Shown piece by piece: positions 8,365 through 17,536 of a DNA stretch of 64,000 nt. The position numbers were made by a program, and so were the translations under genes. The DNA comes from Chitinophagales bacterium. GTDB lineage: Bacteria; Bacteroidota; Bacteroidia; Chitinophagales; Chitinophagaceae. Location: the NCBI GenBank assembly GCA_017303835.1, contig JAFLBI010000001.1, positions 1,612,001-1,676,000 on the forward strand. The letters run 5' to 3'. Each line of letters begins with the position of its first letter. Positions within the stretch are counted from its first letter, which is position 1. Below the pieces are notes generated by a model. The model was given only the letters and a program-made list of their open reading frames with translations, ran no database searches and was not told where the DNA came from.

Positions 8365-9063
8365 ATGGCAGCACCTTATTTCTATGAACCCCTGATCAGC
8401 AGCAATCACACCAGTTTTGAACTGAGTGAGGAAAGCAGCAAACATGCTGTTCAGGTCTTGCGCATGGAAGCAGGTGAAACAATTCAACTTACGAACGGAC
8501 AAGGTGGCTTGTTTACTGCAACAATCACACTTGCACATAAAAAACATTGCCAGGTAAGCGTTGCAACGGCAACACAAATACCAATGCCTGAAAAGCAACA
8601 TGCAATTGCAGTCTCACCCTTAAAAAATAATAGCCGGATTGAATGGTTTCTGGAAAAAGCAACTGAACTGGGTATTCATCGCATCATACCATTGATCTGC
8701 CAGCGTACCGAAAAACAAGTGGTAAAGCAGGAAAGATGGCAACAGATATTGATCGCTGCCATGCTGCAAAGTCAGCAAGCCTGGTTACCCATACTAGACG
8801 CACCTACAAAATTTGCTGATACCATTCAAGCTTCTTATACAGGCAACAAGTTGATTGCACATTGCTTACCAAATGAAAAAAAACCACTCAATGCATTTGC
8901 TGCAGAAAACAGCCTGATCCTGATTGGCCCTGAGGGCGATTTTACCGAGTCAGAAATTGAGCTTGCACTTTCAGCCGGATTTCAACCCGTAAGTTTGGGC
9001 AGTACCCGCTTACGCACGGAGACCGCAGCTTTAACCGCCGCTGTGGTTTTACAGCAATTCTGA
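8365..9063 (+). CDS. rsmE: 16S rRNA (uracil-1498-N3)-methyltransferase
   Basis: RsmE methylates U1498 in the decoding region of 16S rRNA using S-adenosylmethionine. The 232-residue protein has the N-terminal PUA-like part and the C-terminal SPOUT knot, with LIGPEGDFTESEIE near residue 190 and LGSTRLRTETAAL close to the end, both diagnostic. It starts 16 nt after the lipase gene and has its own -7-like box 4 nt upstream of ATG, so it may be made from a leaderless message. Confidence 0.95.
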   Translation: MAAPYFYEPLISSNHTSFELSEESSKHAVQVLRMEAGETIQLTNGQGGLFTATITLAHKKHCQVSVATATQIPMPEKQHAIAVSPLKNNSRIEWFLEKATELGIHRIIPLICQRTEKQVVKQERWQQILIAAMLQSQQAWLPILDAPTKFADTIQASYTGNKLIAHCLPNEKKPLNAFAAENSLILIGPEGDFTESEIELALSAGFQPVSLGSTRLRTETAALTAAVVLQQF

Positions 9064-9090
9064 TGTATATTCCATATCAGATTTCAACCT

Positions 9091-10695
9091 ATGCACCCTA
9101 CAAGAATCATCCTACTTGCAGGTATTTGCTTTTTGGCAGCCTGTAGTTATCTGGAAGAAGAGAAAAAAATCATCCGAGATACCAGTATCAACGAACGCAC
9201 TTCTTTCAACAATATCTTTTTCGATAGCATTGCTATTGATAATTTTCTAAGCAGAGAAACTGAACTAAAAACTTTTGCAGACCAGTTTCAGGATTTTTAT
9301 CTCGCCAGAAACTACACCTATGCTTGGTTCGACAGCAGTGGGCTTGCTGAACAAGCACATAATTTCATGAACCTGCTAAGCAACAGCATTACTCAGTTAA
9401 ACGACAGCTCACTATATGATCCAACTTTATTCAAAGATTATGAACGCATGTTGATTGATAGTGGTAAAAGCCTGACACCTGCACAGAAGCTACAGACAGA
9501 ACTGCGTTTCACCGGACAGTTTTTTCAATATGCTGCCAAGACTTATAAAGGCAGTGATATTGATGTGGCAGAGCTAGGTTGGTTTATCCCTAGAAAAAAA
9601 ATTGATCTGACAGCTTTGCTGGATTCCAGTCTGCGCAATAAAGCCATCGAGCCGGAACGTTTTGCCCCACTGAATTCGCAGTACAAAAAACTAGAGCAGG
9701 CTCTGCAACAGTTTGTGCAATTGCAAGCTGCAATAGATAGCACAGATACCATTGCACATGTACAACAGCCCCTTAAAAAGGGCATGGAAGATGCACGCAT
9801 TTATGCCATCAAATCCAGACTAATCGCTTATGGTGATTTGGAAATGCATGACAGTAGTGAGCTGTATAACGACAGCTGTGTTGCAGCTGTCAAACGCTTT
9901 CAGCGCAGAACAGGTTTGGCTGCAGACGGACAAATCGGTAACCGACTCATTGAAGAACTCAATACACCCATCGCAAAACGTATCCAGCAATTATTGGTGA
10001 ATATGGAGAGAGCAAGATGGTTGCCTCCAGAGAGTGATTCCAATTATGTAGTGGTGAATATTCCTGAGTTCAAATTACATGTATATGATAGTGGCAAACT
10101 GCAATACGACATGAATGTAATTGTGGGTTCAGCCACCAACAACACGGTTATCTTCAACGGCAACCTGAAGTATGTAGTGTTTAGTCCATACTGGAATGTG
10201 CCTTCCAGCATTGTGCAGAAAGAGATTTTGCCTGCTATGAACCGCAACCCTGCCTATCTTGATAAAAACCACATGGAGATTACAGGAGGTAGCAAGAATA
10301 GTCCGAGCATACGACAGAAACCGGGCCCGTGGAATTCATTGGGTTTGGTGAAATTTCTCTTTCCCAATAGTTACAGTATTTATTTCCATGATACACCCAA
10401 CCGCAGCCTGTTCTCAGCCAATAACAGAAGCCTGAGCCATGGTTGTATCCGCCTTGGCGAACCCAAGAAATTTGCCCAATATCTTTTGCGGAATGATACT
10501 ACTTACTGGACTAGCAAGCGCATTGATAGTTGTATGAATTTGCCCAAGGAAAAATGGGTAACGCTGAATAAACCACTACCAGTGTTTATTTTGTACATGA
10601 CGGCATGGGTAGATAAAAATGGCTTGTTAAATTTCCGCAGGGATATTTATGGTCACGACCGTAAAATGACCGACAAGTTATTCGTGAAAAACTAA
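9091..10695 (+). CDS. L,D-transpeptidase (YcbB type) lipoprotein
   Basis: A 534-residue peptidoglycan cross-linking enzyme that makes 3-3 bonds in the periplasm. It opens with a lipoprotein signal (lipobox LAAC, Cys19). A helical scaffold region follows, then a peptidoglycan-binding domain near 255-295 (VAAVKRFQRRTGLAADGQIG) and a YkuD catalytic domain (about 305-480) with the signature SHGCIRL near residue 448, whose Cys is the nucleophile. The length and domain order match the large YcbB/LdtD branch. It stands between rsmE and an acetyltransferase gene with short gaps. Confidence 0.93.
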   Translation: MHPTRIILLAGICFLAACSYLEEEKKIIRDTSINERTSFNNIFFDSIAIDNFLSRETELKTFADQFQDFYLARNYTYAWFDSSGLAEQAHNFMNLLSNSITQLNDSSLYDPTLFKDYERMLIDSGKSLTPAQKLQTELRFTGQFFQYAAKTYKGSDIDVAELGWFIPRKKIDLTALLDSSLRNKAIEPERFAPLNSQYKKLEQALQQFVQLQAAIDSTDTIAHVQQPLKKGMEDARIYAIKSRLIAYGDLEMHDSSELYNDSCVAAVKRFQRRTGLAADGQIGNRLIEELNTPIAKRIQQLLVNMERARWLPPESDSNYVVVNIPEFKLHVYDSGKLQYDMNVIVGSATNNTVIFNGNLKYVVFSPYWNVPSSIVQKEILPAMNRNPAYLDKNHMEITGGSKNSPSIRQKPGPWNSLGLVKFLFPNSYSIYFHDTPNRSLFSANNRSLSHGCIRLGEPKKFAQYLLRNDTTYWTSKRIDSCMNLPKEKWVTLNKPLPVFILYMTAWVDKNGLLNFRRDIYGHDRKMTDKLFVKN

Positions 10696-10716
10696 ACCCT
10701 ACTTTCGCAGCAGGTT

Positions 10717-11892
10717 ATGAACATCAGGTTAGTACAGACAGCAGCAGATATTCGAGCATTTCTGGAGATAGCACCGGAACTGAACAGGCATAACAAAGCC
10801 TATATCCGTCCGCTTAACAAAGACATAGAAGAAATTTTCAATAAACAGAAGAACAAAGCATTTCGTTTCGGCGAAGCGAGAAGATGGATTTTGCTGAATG
10901 ATAGCGGCAAGACCATTGGTCGTATTGCTGCCTTCACCAATAGTAAATATGTAAACAAGGGAACGGATTATCCTGTAGGCTGTTGCGGCTTCTTTGAATG
11001 CATTAATGATCAGGAAGCAGCCAAGCTACTTTTTGATACTGCTAAAAAATGGTTGCAATCCATGGGCATGGAAGCCATGGATGGTCCTGTAAATTTTGGG
11101 GATAGAGATAAATGGTGGGGATTGATGGTAGAAGGTTTTCATGATGAGCCTGTGTATGGCATGCCTTTTACACCAGATTATTACCCTGCTTTGTTTGAAG
11201 CATACGGTTTTCAGAATTATTACAACCAGTACTGGTATCGCATGAGTGTAGATGACGACTTACCACCTCGTTTTCAGGAGCGTTATAACAAGTTTGCCAA
11301 TAAGCCCGGCTATAGTGCAAGGCATATGGATGTAAAACATATGGAACGCTATGCGCAGGATTTTGCTACAGTTTACAATGCAGCATGGGCGCAACATGGC
11401 GAGGCCAAAGAGATTACCAAGGAGCAGGTGATGAAAATATTCAACACCATGAAGCCTATCATGGATCCCCGTGTAATCTGGTTTGCTTACTACAAGGAAG
11501 AGCCCATTGCCATGTTCATCAATATTCCGGATGTTAACCAGTATTTCAAGCATTTCAATGGAAAGCTTGGTCTGCTGGAAAAACTCCGATTGGTATGGAT
11601 GAAATACACTGGTCAGTGTAAAAAACTCACCGGCTTGGCATTTGGCGTAGTACCAAAATATCAATCGCTGGGCATCGACAGTTATCTCATTCAATCATGC
11701 GGCTACCTAATTCAGAACAAAGGTTGGTACCGCAACTATGAAATGGGTTGGGCGGGCGACTGGAACCCGCGTATGGTGAATATTTACAAGAGTTTAGGCG
11801 GTAGTCAGAACAGACGCATGGTAACCTATCGCTATATCTTCGACAATAAGCATCCTTTCGAGCGCCATCCAGTAATGGAATACGGCAGCTAA
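10717..11892 (+). CDS. GNAT-like acyltransferase, function unknown
   Basis: A 391-residue cytoplasmic protein that resembles a Bacteroidota family annotated as N-acetyltransferase. The N-terminus (residues 20-45: YIRPLNKDIEEIFN) is typical of that family. Two acetyltransferase-like halves may be present: about 50-200, with GRIAAFTN and GFFECINDQEAAKLLFDTA, and about 230-370, ending with AGDWNPRMVNIYKSLG. The substrate is unknown. A -7-like TACTTTCG lies 9 nt before the ATG. The gene is 21 nt downstream of the transpeptidase. Confidence 0.7.
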   Translation: MNIRLVQTAADIRAFLEIAPELNRHNKAYIRPLNKDIEEIFNKQKNKAFRFGEARRWILLNDSGKTIGRIAAFTNSKYVNKGTDYPVGCCGFFECINDQEAAKLLFDTAKKWLQSMGMEAMDGPVNFGDRDKWWGLMVEGFHDEPVYGMPFTPDYYPALFEAYGFQNYYNQYWYRMSVDDDLPPRFQERYNKFANKPGYSARHMDVKHMERYAQDFATVYNAAWAQHGEAKEITKEQVMKIFNTMKPIMDPRVIWFAYYKEEPIAMFINIPDVNQYFKHFNGKLGLLEKLRLVWMKYTGQCKKLTGLAFGVVPKYQSLGIDSYLIQSCGYLIQNKGWYRNYEMGWAGDWNPRMVNIYKSLGGSQNRRMVTYRYIFDNKHPFERHPVMEYGS

Positions 11893-11969
11893 CCACTGTA
11901 TTTTGTTGAAAACTAAGCCGGGACCCTGTTACGGAAATAGGGCTCAAATCCTATCTTGCAGCTACGTAT

Positions 11970-13796
11970 ATGGATAAGTTTATTGTTTCGGCACGTAAGT
12001 ACAGACCACAGAATTTCAATACCGTGGTTGGGCAGGCGCATATTACCACCACCCTGAAGAATGCAATCCGCAATAACCAATTGGCCCATGCATTTTTGTT
12101 TTGCGGTCCGCGTGGTGTAGGTAAAACTACCTGTGCACGTATTTTGGCCAAAACCATCAACTGTGAAAACCTGCAACCTGACGGCGAAGCTTGCAATACC
12201 TGTAACAGTTGCAAATCTTTCAACGATGGTGCTTCACTCAATATCCATGAACTGGATGCGGCCAGTAACAACTCTGTGGATGATATCCGTTCACTCGTAG
12301 AACAGGTTCGTTTTGCACCACAGGCTGGTAAGTACAAAGTGTATATCGTGGATGAGGTACACATGCTGAGTACCAGTGCCTTCAACGCATTTTTGAAAAC
12401 ACTGGAAGAGCCCCCCTCCTACGCTATTTTCATTCTCGCAACAACTGAGAAACACAAAATTCTGCCAACCATTTTGTCGCGTTGCCAGATTTTCGATTTC
12501 AAACGTATTACTACTAACGATACGGTTGAACATATTCAGGAGATTGTAGACAAGGAATCTATACAGGCAGAAAAAGCTGCACTACAATTGATTGCGCAGA
12601 AGAGCGAAGGCTGTATGCGTGATGCGCTGAGTATTCTGGATAAGATTGTGAGCTTTACCAATGGTGAAGTTTCCTATCAGAATACATTGGAGCATCTGAA
12701 TATTCTTGACCACGATTATTATTTCCGCATACTCGAAGCATTACAACAACAGGATCTGGCAACAGCCATGTTACTGTATGATGAAATCAACCGCAAAGGT
12801 TTTGAAGGTGACTTGGTACTGAATGGCTTTGCTGAATTTATCCGTAACCTGCTGGTATGTAAAGATGAAAGAGCAGCAGCACTCCTAGATGTAGTGGAAG
12901 GCATGCAAGGTAAATATGTACAGACTGCCAAAGCAGCAGACACTGCTTATCTGGTGAGCGCACTCAATATTCTGAATGAAGCCGAGATCAATTTCAAAAT
13001 GGCGCGTAACAAGCGTTTGCATGTTGAACTCACATTGATCAAGCTGAACTTTCTGCAACAAGCCATTGAACTGAGTGCCGGAGAAAACGGTAGCCTGGTT
13101 AAAAAAAAACGACTTGACGGACCGATAGCCATACGGCAGAAACCCATTCCAGCTTTACAAATCAAAGCAGCACCGTCAAGTGCTACAGTGCCTGAAGCCA
13201 AGTTGTATATTGAACAACCTGCACCTGCGCCAACCCAAACCAGTGCACCATCGCCAAAACCAACTGCTCCCCTAGCTGCACAGCCAGCTACTGCAAAACC
13301 TGCTGCAACCAGACCTACAAGCGCAGCTGGTCAAAGCGGTCCAAAGAAAAATTTACTAGAAGCTTTACGGGATAAGTATGGCAATCAATACATGATTCAG
13401 GAAGTGAAAGAAGCACAGAACCTGAACATAGAAGCATTGCAAGCCTGTTGGAATGTTTACGCAGAGACGCTCAACCAACAGCAAAAACATTCATCTGCTG
13501 CTACATTTAAAATTGCCCGCCTGGAGATCATCGATGAAATTCATTTCATTGTTAAAGTAGGCGCTTTAACAGCACAGAAATTTATTGAGCAGGAGCGCAT
13601 GGTGCTGATTGATCATATTCAGCAACACTTCAACAACAGGGCCATCACTTTCAAGATATTGGTAGAAGCCGGCGAAAAAGAGGATGTGCCTTTGCACATG
13701 CGTTTGAACAGTAAGGAGAAATTTGAACACCTGGCCCAGCAATACCCCCAATTGCGTGAGCTGAAGGATAAACTCAAACTGGAAATAGATTTCTGA
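11970..13796 (+). CDS. dnaX: DNA polymerase III tau subunit (gamma by frameshift?)
   Basis: The clamp-loader ATPase of the replicative polymerase. The 608-residue product has Walker A GPRGVGKTTCARI near residue 47, a zinc module with four Cys near 65-80 (CNTCNSC), DEVHMLS near 130 and the sensor motif ILSRCQ (about 168). AAA+ domains I-III end near residue 365. An Ala/Pro/Gln-rich linker (about 395-455) leads to a tau-specific C-terminal domain. At codons 378-380 nine A in a row (13101-13109) are followed by a potential stem. A -1 shift there would end at TGA 13115-13117 and give a 382-residue gamma-like protein. Confidence 0.96.
   Translation: MDKFIVSARKYRPQNFNTVVGQAHITTTLKNAIRNNQLAHAFLFCGPRGVGKTTCARILAKTINCENLQPDGEACNTCNSCKSFNDGASLNIHELDAASNNSVDDIRSLVEQVRFAPQAGKYKVYIVDEVHMLSTSAFNAFLKTLEEPPSYAIFILATTEKHKILPTILSRCQIFDFKRITTNDTVEHIQEIVDKESIQAEKAALQLIAQKSEGCMRDALSILDKIVSFTNGEVSYQNTLEHLNILDHDYYFRILEALQQQDLATAMLLYDEINRKGFEGDLVLNGFAEFIRNLLVCKDERAAALLDVVEGMQGKYVQTAKAADTAYLVSALNILNEAEINFKMARNKRLHVELTLIKLNFLQQAIELSAGENGSLVKKKRLDGPIAIRQKPIPALQIKAAPSSATVPEAKLYIEQPAPAPTQTSAPSPKPTAPLAAQPATAKPAATRPTSAAGQSGPKKNLLEALRDKYGNQYMIQEVKEAQNLNIEALQACWNVYAETLNQQQKHSSAATFKIARLEIIDEIHFIVKVGALTAQKFIEQERMVLIDHIQQHFNNRAITFKILVEAGEKEDVPLHMRLNSKEKFEHLAQQYPQLRELKDKLKLEIDF
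13101..13181 (+). promoter_or_regulatory. Candidate programmed frameshift/slippage element in dnaX
   Basis: Nine A (13101-13109) are followed, two nt on, by ACTTGACGG (13112-13120). This pairs perfectly with CCGTCAAGT (13173-13181) across a 52-nt loop that itself contains a small hairpin (GCTTT/AAAGC). In the -1 frame the next codons are ACG ACT TGA; in the +1 frame a TAG follows after six codons. A-run plus downstream stem is how other dnaX genes make gamma. Confidence 0.6.
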
Positions 13797-13797
13797 T

Positions 13798-14232
13798 ATG
13801 CCCAAACAAACACATCGCTACACCAATGGAGAGGTTACCGTAATCTGGAAACCCGAGCAATGTATTCATAGCAAGATATGTTGGACACAACTGCGTGATG
13901 TGTTTGATCCTGCCAAGAGACCCTGGGTGAATATGTCCGGTGCTGATACCCAAGCGATCATTGATCAGGTAAAGAAATGCCCCAGCGGTGCATTGAGTTT
14001 TGAAATGAATGAAACTAAGGAAGCTGCTGTTCAGTCGGCCAGCGCCAGTATAACCAATATTGAAATTCTACCCAACGGCCCGATTCTCATCAAGACCAAT
14101 TGCCAGATTAGTTTTGGTAATGGAGAAACAACGGTGAAGGAGGGCGTTACTGCTTTATGCCGCTGTGGTGCATCCAATAACAAACCTTATTGTGATGGCA
14201 GCCACAATCGTATTGGCTTTGCTGCTGATTGA
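13798..14232 (+). CDS. Fused Fer4_19 / CDGSH iron-sulfur protein
   Basis: A 144-residue protein joining two iron-sulfur modules. Residues 1-70 resemble the Fer4_19 (YjdI) single-cluster domain, with CIHSKICW and a later KKCPSGALSF. Residues 100-140 carry the CDGSH signature CRCGASNNKPYCDGSH, which holds a 2Fe-2S cluster by three Cys and one His. Fusions of this kind occur in bacteria and are thought to act in electron transfer or cluster handling; the partner is unknown. It starts one base after dnaX ends, so they share a transcript. It converges on the SUI1-like gene with one base between stops. Confidence 0.88.
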   Translation: MPKQTHRYTNGEVTVIWKPEQCIHSKICWTQLRDVFDPAKRPWVNMSGADTQAIIDQVKKCPSGALSFEMNETKEAAVQSASASITNIEILPNGPILIKTNCQISFGNGETTVKEGVTALCRCGASNNKPYCDGSHNRIGFAAD

Positions 14233-14233
14233 T

Positions 14234-14584
14234 TTAACCGCCTGCTTTTTTGGTATTGTTATAGCCCTTCTTTAAAAGCCATTGCAAAACTTTATCACGC
14301 TGATCGCCCTGTACCAAAATTTCACCATCCTTGGCTGAACCGCCGGTACCGCAAAAGTTCTTTAACTGCTTGCCTAAATCTTGCAGATCATCTTCAGTAC
14401 CAATAAAACCAGTTATCAGTGTTACTGTTTTACCACCACGCATTTTATTATCTAGTCTAACACGCAACTGTTGTTGACCCGGTGAGAGGGTTTGTTGTTC
14501 CTCGGTATGCTCAGGTTCAAACTGAAAATTAGGATCAGTGCTGAAAACAAAGCCGTTTTTATCAGAACGATTTTTCTTGCTCAT
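14234..14584 (-). CDS. SUI1/eIF1-like translation factor (YciH family)
   Basis: A 116-residue protein. The C-terminal part (about 38-112) is an SUI1 domain: RVRLDNKMRGGKTVTLITGF, then LKNFCGTGGSAKDGEILVQGD and a final helix. In bacteria YciH is a homologue of eukaryotic eIF1 thought to influence start-codon choice or stress translation. The N-terminal 35 residues are polar and probably disordered. It lies 9 nt downstream of nadC on the same strand, suggesting co-transcription. Confidence 0.9.
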   Translation of the reverse strand: MSKKNRSDKNGFVFSTDPNFQFEPEHTEEQQTLSPGQQQLRVRLDNKMRGGKTVTLITGFIGTEDDLQDLGKQLKNFCGTGGSAKDGEILVQGDQRDKVLQWLLKKGYNNTKKAGG

Positions 14585-14593
14585 AGACAGTTA

Positions 14594-15457
14594 TTAAATG
14601 GTCACAGCTTTCAGGCTAAGATCGAGACTCTGCGCCTGATGAATCAATCCGCCCACACTCACATAATCCACCCCAGCAGCAGCATAGGCTTGAATATTTT
14701 CTTTGTTGATACCACCACTGGCTTCTGTTTCCATACGGCCATTAATCAGCACAACTGCTGCTTTCACTTGCTCGGGTGTGAAATTGTCCAGCATAATACG
14801 GAAGACTTTACCAGCGCCATGTTCCAGCACCAAAGCCACATCCTCTAAAGAGCGGGTTTCTACTTCAATCTTGAGGTTTGGCTGCACACGTTGCACATAA
14901 TCACTTGCAGCGGAAATGGCTTGCGGAATACCACCTGCATAATCAATATGGTTATCCTTCAGCATGATCATATCATACAAACCAAAACGATGATTCACGC
15001 CTCCGCCAATACGCACCGCTTCTTTCTCTAACAAACGAAAATTAGGTGTGGTCTTTCTTGTATCCAACAATTTGGTGCGATACCCTTTCAATAAATCTGT
15101 ATATGATTTGGTGAGTGTAGCAATACCACTCATGCGTTGCATACAGTTCAACACCAGTCTTTCACATTGTAAAATGGTATGCACTTTCGCCTTCACCTCA
15201 AAAGCCACTTCACCCACTTGCATGGCATCGCCATCTTGTTTGATTGCAGTGAAGACAGCATCTGGTTCTACAAGCTGAAAAATTGTAGCTGCCACTTCCA
15301 TACCGGCGAGAACACCTGCTTGCTTAATGCGCAATACTGCTTTACCCTGTTGCTGGCTAGGAATACTGCTAAGGGTGGAATGATCACCTTCACCAATATC
15401 TTCTTGTAAGGCAGATCGTATGAGTTGATGGAGTGCTTGCTGCTGTGTGTCCAACAT
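14594..15457 (-). CDS. nadC: Quinolinate phosphoribosyltransferase
   Basis: NadC converts quinolinate and PRPP to nicotinate mononucleotide, CO2 and pyrophosphate in NAD synthesis. The 287-residue protein shows LREDIGEGDHS-type N-terminus (ALQEDIGEGDHS), the core LNCMQRMSGIAT, DTRKTTPNFRLLEKEAVRIGGGVNHRFGLYDMIMLKDNH split over residues 130-170, and a C-terminal barrel with EASGGIN and YVSVGGL. No nadA or nadB is in the window. The -7 box TAGCTTTG ends 4 nt before the ATG, which suggests a leaderless message. Confidence 0.96.
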   Translation of the reverse strand: MLDTQQQALHQLIRSALQEDIGEGDHSTLSSIPSQQQGKAVLRIKQAGVLAGMEVAATIFQLVEPDAVFTAIKQDGDAMQVGEVAFEVKAKVHTILQCERLVLNCMQRMSGIATLTKSYTDLLKGYRTKLLDTRKTTPNFRLLEKEAVRIGGGVNHRFGLYDMIMLKDNHIDYAGGIPQAISAASDYVQRVQPNLKIEVETRSLEDVALVLEHGAGKVFRIMLDNFTPEQVKAAVVLINGRMETEASGGINKENIQAYAAAGVDYVSVGGLIHQAQSLDLSLKAVTI

Positions 15458-15461
15458 GGCG

Positions 15462-15469
15462 CAAAGCTA
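15462..15469 (-). promoter_or_regulatory. -7 box 4 nt before nadC
   Basis: TAGCTTTG is an exact TAnnTTTG match on the minus strand, and CGCC is all that separates it from ATG 15457. If transcription starts at the usual distance, the mRNA begins at or next to the start codon. Confidence 0.5.
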
Positions 15470-15481
15470 CAGTTTGCGCAT

Positions 15482-15510
15482 AAAAAATCCCCCACGATAT
15501 CGTGAGGGAT
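15482..15510 (-). terminator. Intrinsic terminator of the DUF4783 gene
   Basis: ATCCC and CACGAT pair with ATCGTG and GGGAT with one internal mismatch. On the minus strand the stem is followed by TTTTTT. It lies just after the DUF4783 stop and just before the nadC promoter, insulating the two genes. Confidence 0.75.
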
Positions 15511-15527
15511 CAAAATATTGGCATTGT

Positions 15528-15926
15528 TTAGGAAATCCTTATTGTAATGATCTGGTGTTTGTTGTTCTTCACCTTAAGCATGAGCGTAATATTATACCCC
15601 TTACCACTGTTGCGCAGTTTACCAGTCATATACATGGTACTGCCTATTTCCCGATCAGATACTTTATCAAAACCTTTGATACCCTGCTCGCTGAAAAAAG
15701 CTTTTAGGGCAAGGCCTGCCTGATTCTTACCCATATTCTTCACTTCGTCTTTATCCAAGAGTTTCAGATCGAGAAAATCATCAAAATGCTCTGTCAGCGC
15801 ACTTACATCTGCTGCTTTCAGCGACTGTACAATAGCGTCTACATCTGACTGTGCACTGGCCGAAAACTGTACTGTAAATAAAGCCACCAACAAGACCAAT
15901 AATTGCTTCATACTCCGTTGTTTCAT
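15528..15926 (-). CDS. Exported DUF4783 family protein
   Basis: A small exported protein (132 residues from ATG 15926, or 127 from ATG 15911). The signal peptide reads MKQLLVLLVALFTVQFSASAQ-like, split over the first 26 residues. The rest resembles the Bacteroidota DUF4783 family, an NTF2/SnoaL-like fold guess: a helical start (DVDAIVQSLKAADVSALTEHF) and beta strands at the end (YNITLMLKVKNNKHQIITIRIS). No catalytic motif is visible. A -7-like TATTTTTA lies at complement 15939-15946. It has its own terminator and is divergent from gpmI. Confidence 0.7.
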   Translation of the reverse strand: MKQRSMKQLLVLLVALFTVQFSASAQSDVDAIVQSLKAADVSALTEHFDDFLDLKLLDKDEVKNMGKNQAGLALKAFFSEQGIKGFDKVSDREIGSTMYMTGKLRNSGKGYNITLMLKVKNNKHQIITIRIS

Positions 15927-16021
15927 GTATTCTACCGCTAAAAATATGCCAAACACAGCTTACCTGCTGCAGGATAAAGTTAAAGCCTGTGTCTCAATGA
16001 GAAATGCGCTAATTTCAGGCC

Positions 16022-17536
16022 ATGAAAAAACGTGCAATTCTGATCATTATGGATGGCTGGGGACTGGGTAAAGTGGCTTCAGCCGATGCCATTCAACATG
16101 CGAAAACGCCTTTTGTGAGTGGTTTATATAACCAATACCCCCATACCACTTTGGTTACATGCGGCGAAGCAGTTGGTTTGCCGGATGGACAGATGGGCAA
16201 TAGCGAAGTAGGTCACTTGAATCTGGGCGCAGGCCGCATTGTGTACCAGGAATTACAACGCATCAATGTAGCCATACGCAGTGGTGAGTTAGCTGCCAAT
16301 CCGCAATTACTTGCTGCTATTCAATATGCCAAGGATAATCAAAAACCTTTGCACCTGATTGGCTTGGTAAGTGATGGCGGCGTGCACTCGCATATCAATC
16401 ACCTGAAAGCTATTACCGATATCTGTAAAGCTCAGGGTTTATCCAATGTATTCATTCATGCCTTTACAGATGGACGTGATACTGATCCCAAAAGCGGATT
16501 GGGCTTCTTACAAGAATTAACACAACACCTGACACAAAGTGTGGGCGTGATTGCCAGTGTAACCGGCAGATATTATGCAATGGACCGCGACAAACGCTGG
16601 GAAAGAGTGAAGTTGGCTTATGACGGATTGGTCAATGGTATCGGTCTTGCTACGGATGATGTCTTGGCAGCAGTGCGTGCATCCTATGCAGCAGATGTTA
16701 CAGATGAATTCATCAAGCCTATCATCAATACAAAAGCCGGTAATGCAAGCATCCAAAATGGCGATGCTGTGCTTTGCTTCAATTTCCGCACAGACCGTTG
16801 CAGAGAAATTACACAAGTGCTGAGCCAGACAGATATGCCTGATCATGGCATGCACAAGTTACAACTACACTATACCACCATCACAGAGTATGACAATACT
16901 TTCCAAAACGTGCATGTGGTATTTGAGAACGATAATTTGAACAATACTTTAGGCGAAGTTTTGGAAGCCAACGGTAAGAAACAAATTCGCATTGCAGAGA
17001 CGGAAAAATATCCGCACGTTACTTTCTTCTTCAGCGGTGGCCGCGAACAACCTTTTGAAGGCGAACAACGCATCATGGTGCCTTCACCCAAAGTAGCTAC
17101 CTATGATTTACAACCTGAGATGAGTGCTGTTGGTATTACCGATCAACTCATCCCCGAGATTGAAAACGAAACAGCTGATTTTATTTGCTTGAATTATGCC
17201 AATGCAGATATGGTTGGCCATACTGGTGTATTCAGCGCAGCCATCAAAGCAGTAGAAACTGTGGATGCCTGTGTGCAACGCGTAGTAACTGCTGCATTGC
17301 AACATGGCTATACCATTTTCTTAACTGCTGATCATGGCAATGCAGATTTCATGATCAATGAAGATGGCTCGCCCAATACCGCACATACGTTGAATCTGGT
17401 TCCTTTCTTTGTGATTGATCAACAATGGAAGGGCACTGTTAAGCCAGGTAAACTCGGAGATATGGCGCCAACTATTCTGCATATGATGGATTTACCCATT
17501 CCTAAAGAAATGACCGGATCAATCCTAACTGCATGA
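16022..17536 (+). CDS. gpmI: Cofactor-independent phosphoglycerate mutase
   Basis: GpmI interconverts 3- and 2-phosphoglycerate using two Mn2+ ions. The 504-residue protein has the alkaline-phosphatase-type metal site MDGWG near residue 11, the phosphoserine loop GQMGNSEVGHLNLGAGR (Ser about 63), the phosphate-binding insert domain (about 80-300: GLVSDGGVHSHINHL, GRYYAMDRDKRWER) and the second metal cluster NADMVGHTG near 398 and TADHGNAD near 435. It heads a chain of overlapping genes: its TGA overlaps the next ATG by 4 nt. Confidence 0.97.
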   Translation: MKKRAILIIMDGWGLGKVASADAIQHAKTPFVSGLYNQYPHTTLVTCGEAVGLPDGQMGNSEVGHLNLGAGRIVYQELQRINVAIRSGELAANPQLLAAIQYAKDNQKPLHLIGLVSDGGVHSHINHLKAITDICKAQGLSNVFIHAFTDGRDTDPKSGLGFLQELTQHLTQSVGVIASVTGRYYAMDRDKRWERVKLAYDGLVNGIGLATDDVLAAVRASYAADVTDEFIKPIINTKAGNASIQNGDAVLCFNFRTDRCREITQVLSQTDMPDHGMHKLQLHYTTITEYDNTFQNVHVVFENDNLNNTLGEVLEANGKKQIRIAETEKYPHVTFFFSGGREQPFEGEQRIMVPSPKVATYDLQPEMSAVGITDQLIPEIENETADFICLNYANADMVGHTGVFSAAIKAVETVDACVQRVVTAALQHGYTIFLTADHGNADFMINEDGSPNTAHTLNLVPFFVIDQQWKGTVKPGKLGDMAPTILHMMDLPIPKEMTGSILTA

